DNA of 47,018 bases from a virus. The notes under the pieces were generated by a model. It was not told the origin of the DNA, did not search any database, and was given only the letters and a program-made list of their open reading frames with translations. Below, piece after piece: positions 43,778 through 47,018 of this stretch. Each line of letters begins with the position of its first letter. Positions within the stretch are counted from its first letter, which is position 1. The stretch is from positions 1 to 47,018 of the IMG/VR virus record IMGVR_UViG_3300033052_000112. One strand, given 5' to 3'. The position numbers and the translations under genes are program-made.

Positions 43778-44113
43778 ATGCGTATCGACACCCGCCCACG
43801 TAAGCGCAACGCACCACGCCCCGCATGGAAGGTCCAGAAGGCCTACCACCAGTGGCTGCGCGGGCGTCCCTGTATGCTGGCAGACACCGGCAAGTGCTTT
43901 GGCAACATGGAAGCCGCGCACACGCCTGACCCTGCCAGCAAGGGCATGAGCACGAAGGCATCGGATCATAACGCAATCCCGCTCTGCCACGGCCATCATG
44001 CGCTTCACACGCAAAAGGGATGGTCCGCAATCGGGCTGACCCGCGAAACCGCCATGAACGCAGCCCGTGCCTATTGGCAGGCTTGGAAGGGCGACAAGGG
44101 AGAATTGGCATAA
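43778..44113 (+). CDS. HNH-like / DUF968-like phage protein, 111 aa
   Basis: WLRGRPCMLADTGKCFGNME, AAHTPDPASKGMSTKASDHN and AIPLCHGHHALHTQKGW: paired Cys (32 and 40), His48 and LCHGHH make the zinc and metal site of HNH-type phage recombination nucleases (NinG/DUF968-like). The C-terminus is one helix. It follows ssb by eight bases, so a role in recombination intermediates is likely. Confidence 0.7.
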   Translation: MRIDTRPRKRNAPRPAWKVQKAYHQWLRGRPCMLADTGKCFGNMEAAHTPDPASKGMSTKASDHNAIPLCHGHHALHTQKGWSAIGLTRETAMNAARAYWQAWKGDKGELA

Positions 44114-44556
44114 TGGCCGATAACGAACCCCTGCTTTTCCGCGTCAGCCTTGGCGCGCTGCGTCCGATCAATGGCGCGGCACATGAAGCAATCAAGGCGC
44201 TGTCAGATGGATCGTCCGTGCGGATCGAGGTCAAGCGCACCACCGGCAACGTCAAGCGCATGGCTTGGTATTGGGTGATGCTCAAGATCGCGCTCGACAA
44301 CCTGGAGGACGCATTCGACGGGCCGGTAACGACCGGGATGCTCCACAAGTGGCTCAAGCGCGAGGCGGGTCTGGCAAAGCCGATCCTGTCCAAGAAAACG
44401 GGCGAAGTGATCGACTACGATTACGACAGCATCGCCTTTCACAACATGACTGAGGACCAGCGCGCTGCCTTTGTGGACTTCGCAAGCCAGAAGCTGGCGC
44501 ACCGCCTTGGTTGCCACCCGTCAGAACTGACATCGGAAGCGAGGGCAGCAGCATGA
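44113..44556 (+). CDS. DUF1367-like phage protein, 147 aa
   Basis: LLFRVSLGALRPINGAAHEA, IKALSDGSSVRIEVKRTTGN and KRMAWYWVMLKIALDNLEDA, then MLHKWLKREAGLAKPILSKK, follow the order of the DUF1367 family: an opening that places the gene product on Lys/Arg-rich nucleic acid and a helix with W-Y-W. The function is unknown to me; it co-occurs with HNH and SSB genes in phage recombination blocks. The start couples to the upstream TAA. Confidence 0.65.
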   Translation: MADNEPLLFRVSLGALRPINGAAHEAIKALSDGSSVRIEVKRTTGNVKRMAWYWVMLKIALDNLEDAFDGPVTTGMLHKWLKREAGLAKPILSKKTGEVIDYDYDSIAFHNMTEDQRAAFVDFASQKLAHRLGCHPSELTSEARAAA

Positions 44557-44648
44557 CCTACGAGGAATGGCATAACACCATCCGCTTCGCCGCTGTGGAG
44601 TTGCTGGACAGGCTTGAGAAGGTGATGGCCAGAAAGGCAGAAGCATGA
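44553..44648 (+). CDS. mini protein, 31 aa
   Basis: MTYEEWHNTIRFAAVELLDR then LEKVMARKAEA, one amphipathic helix. ATGA overlaps at both ends. Too short to classify. Confidence 0.45.
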   Translation: MTYEEWHNTIRFAAVELLDRLEKVMARKAEA

Positions 44649-45070
44649 CCTTCCTTCATTGCAGACACTACAACGGGCGAGACCTGTTGACGGGCAAGTC
44701 GAACGGCAAGTGCCGCGCTGGCGTTGATCCGGTCTACAGCTTCTGCGGAGGTGTTCGCTTTGGCTTCTTAAAAAAGGCCCCATGCCTTCAAGGCAATGGC
44801 TCCGACATCATTTGCCCCGCCGCTGACTTCCCAACCAAGGAGGAAGCGCTGGCCGAAGCTAAGGCATTTGAGGCTGAAATGGATGCTTTCATTAGCAACC
44901 TTCAGATCGTGCGGCCAACCATCGTCAAAGCCCAGAAAGAAAGCGGCGAATGGGCTGGCAAGGTCGAATGCCCGAAGTGCGCAAAGCCGCTCCACTGGCG
45001 GATGGCGCAGTCCAATCAACACATTCACGCCCGCTGCGAAACAGAAGGGTGCGTCTCATGGATGGAATGA
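44645..45070 (+). CDS. Cys-rich protein with C-terminal zinc ribbon, 141 aa
   Basis: Several Cys in the first 60 residues (LHCRHYNG, GKCRAGVD, SFCGG, APCLQG, IICPAAD), a central helix (AEAKAFEAEMDAFISNLQIV) and a clear ribbon at the end (VECPKCAKPLHWRM ... CETEGCVSWME). Likely DNA or RNA binding with more than one metal site. No family is assigned. Confidence 0.65.
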   Translation: MTFLHCRHYNGRDLLTGKSNGKCRAGVDPVYSFCGGVRFGFLKKAPCLQGNGSDIICPAADFPTKEEALAEAKAFEAEMDAFISNLQIVRPTIVKAQKESGEWAGKVECPKCAKPLHWRMAQSNQHIHARCETEGCVSWME

Positions 45071-45288
45071 TGCCTGACAGCCTCCTAACCTACCTCGCCG
45101 ACCAAGGCATCCCCACAGATGACCTATACGCCACCTTCCATGAACTACAGCTAGACCCTCTCGACAGGATAGAACTAGCCCTGATCATCGGAGACGAGGC
45201 AGGTATAGAGGTTCCCGACGAAACCTACGAAGCATGGGACACACTGGCAGATGTTCTTGAGACTGCCGGGAAGCTGGTGGGGGCATGA
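45067..45288 (+). CDS. acyl-carrier-protein-like fold lacking the phosphopantetheine serine, 73 aa
   Basis: I use the ATG at 45067 (ATGA overlap); 45058 is also in frame. LDPLDRIELALIIGDEAGIE then VPDETYEAWDTLADVLETAG matches the helix II-IV part of acyl carrier proteins (D-S-L-D-x-V-E-L-x-x-x-x-E-x-x-F-x-I-x-I-P-D-E). The serine that carries the cofactor in D-S-L is replaced by Pro31 in D30-P31-L32. So it probably keeps the fold but cannot be charged in the normal way. It may bind host ACP partners as a decoy; that is inference. Confidence 0.65.
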   Translation: MMPDSLLTYLADQGIPTDDLYATFHELQLDPLDRIELALIIGDEAGIEVPDETYEAWDTLADVLETAGKLVGA

Positions 45289-45608
45289 CGAAGGTAAAGC
45301 CCGGCGACATTGGTATTGTCGAGCATCCCGCAATTGATGACGCACATCGTATCATCCGCGTTGTGAACGTCGGGAAGGTGATGTGGGATATTCAAACTTG
45401 GGGAGGCAACCGCTCAACTGAGCAAATCGGATGGGGCGAACCTCGCAAGCGCAAGATTAAGCACTTCCTCCCGCTTCCGCATGATGCCGACATCCCGACC
45501 ATGGTCGAAAAGATGCACACGGCAAGACATAATCTGCGGAAAGCCGAGAAGAAGGCTAGGGCGGATTACTACGCCGCGATAAACGCCCTTGGGGAGCAAG
45601 CCGCATGA
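45285..45608 (+). CDS. hypothetical protein, 107 aa
   Basis: ATGA overlap. KVKPGDIGIVEHPAIDDAHR then VNVGKVMWDIQTWGGNRSTE suggests an SH3-like small barrel in the first 55 residues. A basic helical tail follows (HNLRKAEKKARADYYAAINA). Function unknown. Confidence 0.6.
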   Translation: MTKVKPGDIGIVEHPAIDDAHRIIRVVNVGKVMWDIQTWGGNRSTEQIGWGEPRKRKIKHFLPLPHDADIPTMVEKMHTARHNLRKAEKKARADYYAAINALGEQAA

Positions 45609-45664
45609 GATGGCCCGCCCTACTCCTACGCAAGACCGTTGCTGAATACCTGGAGGTGGTATGA
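45605..45664 (+). CDS. mini ORF, 19 aa, before xis-like gene
   Basis: MRWPALLLRKTVAEYLEVV. Resembles the first helix of a helix-turn-helix excisionase (L-L-x-x-K-x-V-A-E-Y-L) that stops early. Overlaps both neighbours as ATGA. It could be a relic, a leader or a shadow. Confidence 0.35.
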   Translation: MRWPALLLRKTVAEYLEVV

Positions 45665-45951
45665 CTGCGCACTCCATAGCATCAAAGGTCCGCCGAGCCT
45701 TGCGCAATGAAACCGGCCTGACCTTGACCGCCGAACAAATCCGAGAATTGGTCGCACGGCACGGCCTGCTTGATACCCTATCCCGTGCGGAAACCGAGGA
45801 ACTATGCCCCGCGACAAATTCACCGTTGGCGACTTCTGGCTCGACAAGCGCCGCGATGGCCTCGCGCCCGACATCTGGCAGATCGCAACCTACAAGCCGG
45901 GAACGCGCTCCGTTGTCTATCGCAGCACTAAGTGTCGGACGGACGAACTAG
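45661..45951 (+). CDS. possible excisionase/accessory ORF overlapping the integrase start
   Basis: The first 48 residues (SIASKVRRALRNETGLTLTA, EQIRELVARHGLLDTLSRAE) look like a real small helical protein. The last 48 codons lie inside the integrase gene in another frame and are Ser/Pro/Ala-rich shadow. Position just before the integrase suggests a recombination directionality factor, with no motif proof. Confidence 0.45.
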   Translation: MTAHSIASKVRRALRNETGLTLTAEQIRELVARHGLLDTLSRAETEELCPATNSPLATSGSTSAAMASRPTSGRSQPTSRERAPLSIAALSVGRTN

Positions 45952-47018
45952 AGCAGGCGAGGGCAGTCCTGCGCGCCCATGAAGCGGCGCAGCGCTCGAA
46001 GACACGGCAAGGCATAGAGGAGGCTGAACTGGTGCCCCAACTGCTTAACTACGTGACCGAGCATGGCCCCGATGTCTTGCGCCTTGATACGGTTGAGTCT
46101 TCGTTCCGCGCATGGGTCGGATTCTTGGAGCAGGACGAACTAACCACCGGCGCGCGCGTGGCCGACATCGACAAGGTTTCCGTGACCCGCTTTCGTCGCT
46201 GGCGCATGGGGCCGCATGAATGGAACCTGCAATGGTGGGATGGCAAGACTTACCGCCACAAGAGCAACGGCGTGTCGGGCGAGGCAGTCCAGCGCAACAT
46301 CGAGGATCTACGTGCAGCCCTGAACCATGCAGAGGCGGCGAGGCGTATCCCGCAGGCCCCAAAAGTCCCGAGCGTTGACAAGTCCATGCGCTCGAACGCC
46401 CGCAAGCATTTGCTGACCGTGAAACAGCTTGGCGCGCTTATCGCTTACTCGGATCACGACAAGGCGGCGCAGCAATGGCTATGGCTTATGATCGCGACCG
46501 GCGCGCGACCTGACGCGGCACTGGCTTTCGATCCTGCCAAGCAATGGCACGGCGCGGTTATTGACCTGCATCCAACCGGCGCGCCCATCACTGACAAGCG
46601 CAACCCCATTGTGCCTGTGATCGAACCGCTGCGCCCGATCTTGGAAGGCTGGCAACTGGACATCGTGAAGTCGCGCAAAACGTTCTGGCGGACTGCCCGC
46701 GACAAACTGGCGATACCGAAGGCTTACGTTCCCAAGACCATCCGGCACACGGTTGCATCACACCTGCGCAACGCCAGTGTGCCAGGAGAGCAGATCAGTC
46801 TTCTACTAGGGCACAAGGACCAGACGGACACCTTGGCGCTGACATCAGACATCTACGCCCATGGCGACCCGCTGAAGATGGCAAAAGCGACTCGGGCGCT
46901 GACCAGCTTTTTTCGGTCGGTTGAGAAGGAAGCGGCCCGCTGGCGCGCTGACCATTTGCTGACCATTAAGGGCGATCGCAACAAGATTATCGTTGACCGC
47001 AAACCGGTCAAAGCGTAG
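45804..47018 (+). CDS. int: tyrosine recombinase (phage integrase), 404 aa
   Basis: An N-terminal arm- and core-binding part (to about residue 190) is followed by the catalytic domain. Arg235 (ATGARPDAAL), Lys265 (ITDKRNPIVPV), Arg314 (KTIRHTVASH, where the usual box-II His is Lys311), His337 (LLLGHKDQT) and Tyr351 (TSDIYAHGD) give the active site. Length is normal and the stop is the last codon of the window. It integrates and, with an excisionase, excises the prophage; attP is not visible. Confidence 0.9.
   Translation: MPRDKFTVGDFWLDKRRDGLAPDIWQIATYKPGTRSVVYRSTKCRTDELEQARAVLRAHEAAQRSKTRQGIEEAELVPQLLNYVTEHGPDVLRLDTVESSFRAWVGFLEQDELTTGARVADIDKVSVTRFRRWRMGPHEWNLQWWDGKTYRHKSNGVSGEAVQRNIEDLRAALNHAEAARRIPQAPKVPSVDKSMRSNARKHLLTVKQLGALIAYSDHDKAAQQWLWLMIATGARPDAALAFDPAKQWHGAVIDLHPTGAPITDKRNPIVPVIEPLRPILEGWQLDIVKSRKTFWRTARDKLAIPKAYVPKTIRHTVASHLRNASVPGEQISLLLGHKDQTDTLALTSDIYAHGDPLKMAKATRALTSFFRSVEKEAARWRADHLLTIKGDRNKIIVDRKPVKA

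Noticed and set aside
1-47018. Circular closure between the window ends.
   Set aside because: Joining the ends puts the integrase TAG directly before the truncated left gene without a start codon; sequence is missing, so the ends are not shown to be adjacent.
1-47018. CRISPR array, insertion sequence or transposase.
   Set aside because: No regularly spaced repeats and no transposase-like protein were found; the pentamer array is not a CRISPR.

Overview
The window is most of the genome of a temperate, short-tailed (podovirus-type) phage, seen as a prophage or an arbitrarily cut phage contig. It has GC-rich, tightly overlapping genes joined by ATGA, GTGA or TGATG. It encodes a tyrosine integrase, a LexA/CI-type repressor facing a Cro-like gene, T7-like tail-tube and internal virion proteins, and a head module that resembles Bordetella phage BPP-1 (Bbp16-, Bbp17- and Bbp19-like proteins). 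No bacterial housekeeping gene, rRNA or tRNA is visible. Base composition and protein style suggest an alphaproteobacterial host, probably a sphingomonad; this is an impression, not a measurement. The left-hand gene lacks its start and the window ends at the integrase stop codon, so neither attachment site can be seen.

Layout. (1) 1-2533, plus strand: small early genes, followed by a structured RNA candidate and a terminator (2572-2729). (2) 10543-2728, minus strand: tail fibres and spikes, lysis genes (endolysin, holin-like proteins, nested Rz/Rz1 spanins) and a third spike of lower GC. (3) 10617-13360: an island inside the late region with a divergently expressed ribbon-helix-helix regulator, five plus-strand genes, a G-rich pentamer array and a terminator. 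(4) 31896-13361, minus strand: small and large terminase, portal, scaffold, capsid, cement, tail tubes and internal virion proteins, interrupted by one plus-strand membrane gene (15899-16213). (5) 38200-31928, minus strand: Cro-like regulators, RusA resolvase, replication initiator, zinc-finger ORF, TOPRIM-helicase and small genes leading to the terminase. (6) 38291-40017, plus strand: repressor and probable lysogenic accessory genes with a terminator. (7) 40137-47018, plus strand: early genes including a RecT-like annealing protein, HNH endonuclease, SSB, an acyl-carrier-like protein without its serine, and integrase.

Regulation. The palindrome CGGGTA-NN-TACCCG occurs in two clusters, 38216-38280 and 40057-40100. 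In each cluster one copy fills the spacer of a TTGAC(A/G) promoter: the leftward cro promoter and the rightward early promoter. One repressor could therefore silence both early operons. A second circuit at 11113-11185 combines the RHH gene with a 9-2-9 palindrome. Both regulator promoters place the transcript start at or next to the AUG. The late operon carries three copies of GCGATTCAAC plus a C-rich tail, each just after a stop codon and ahead of the portal, tail-tube and tail-fibre blocks, and a terminator after the capsid genes. This resembles T7 late control, although no phage RNA polymerase gene is visible here.

The best leads are the late-operon motif; the zinc-finger ORF overlapping the helicase out of frame; the ATC start of a conserved 60-residue protein; the split tail-tube B gene; the G-rich pentamer array; the structured RNA; the acyl-carrier-like protein with Pro in place of the phosphopantetheine Ser; and the self-contained regulated island.
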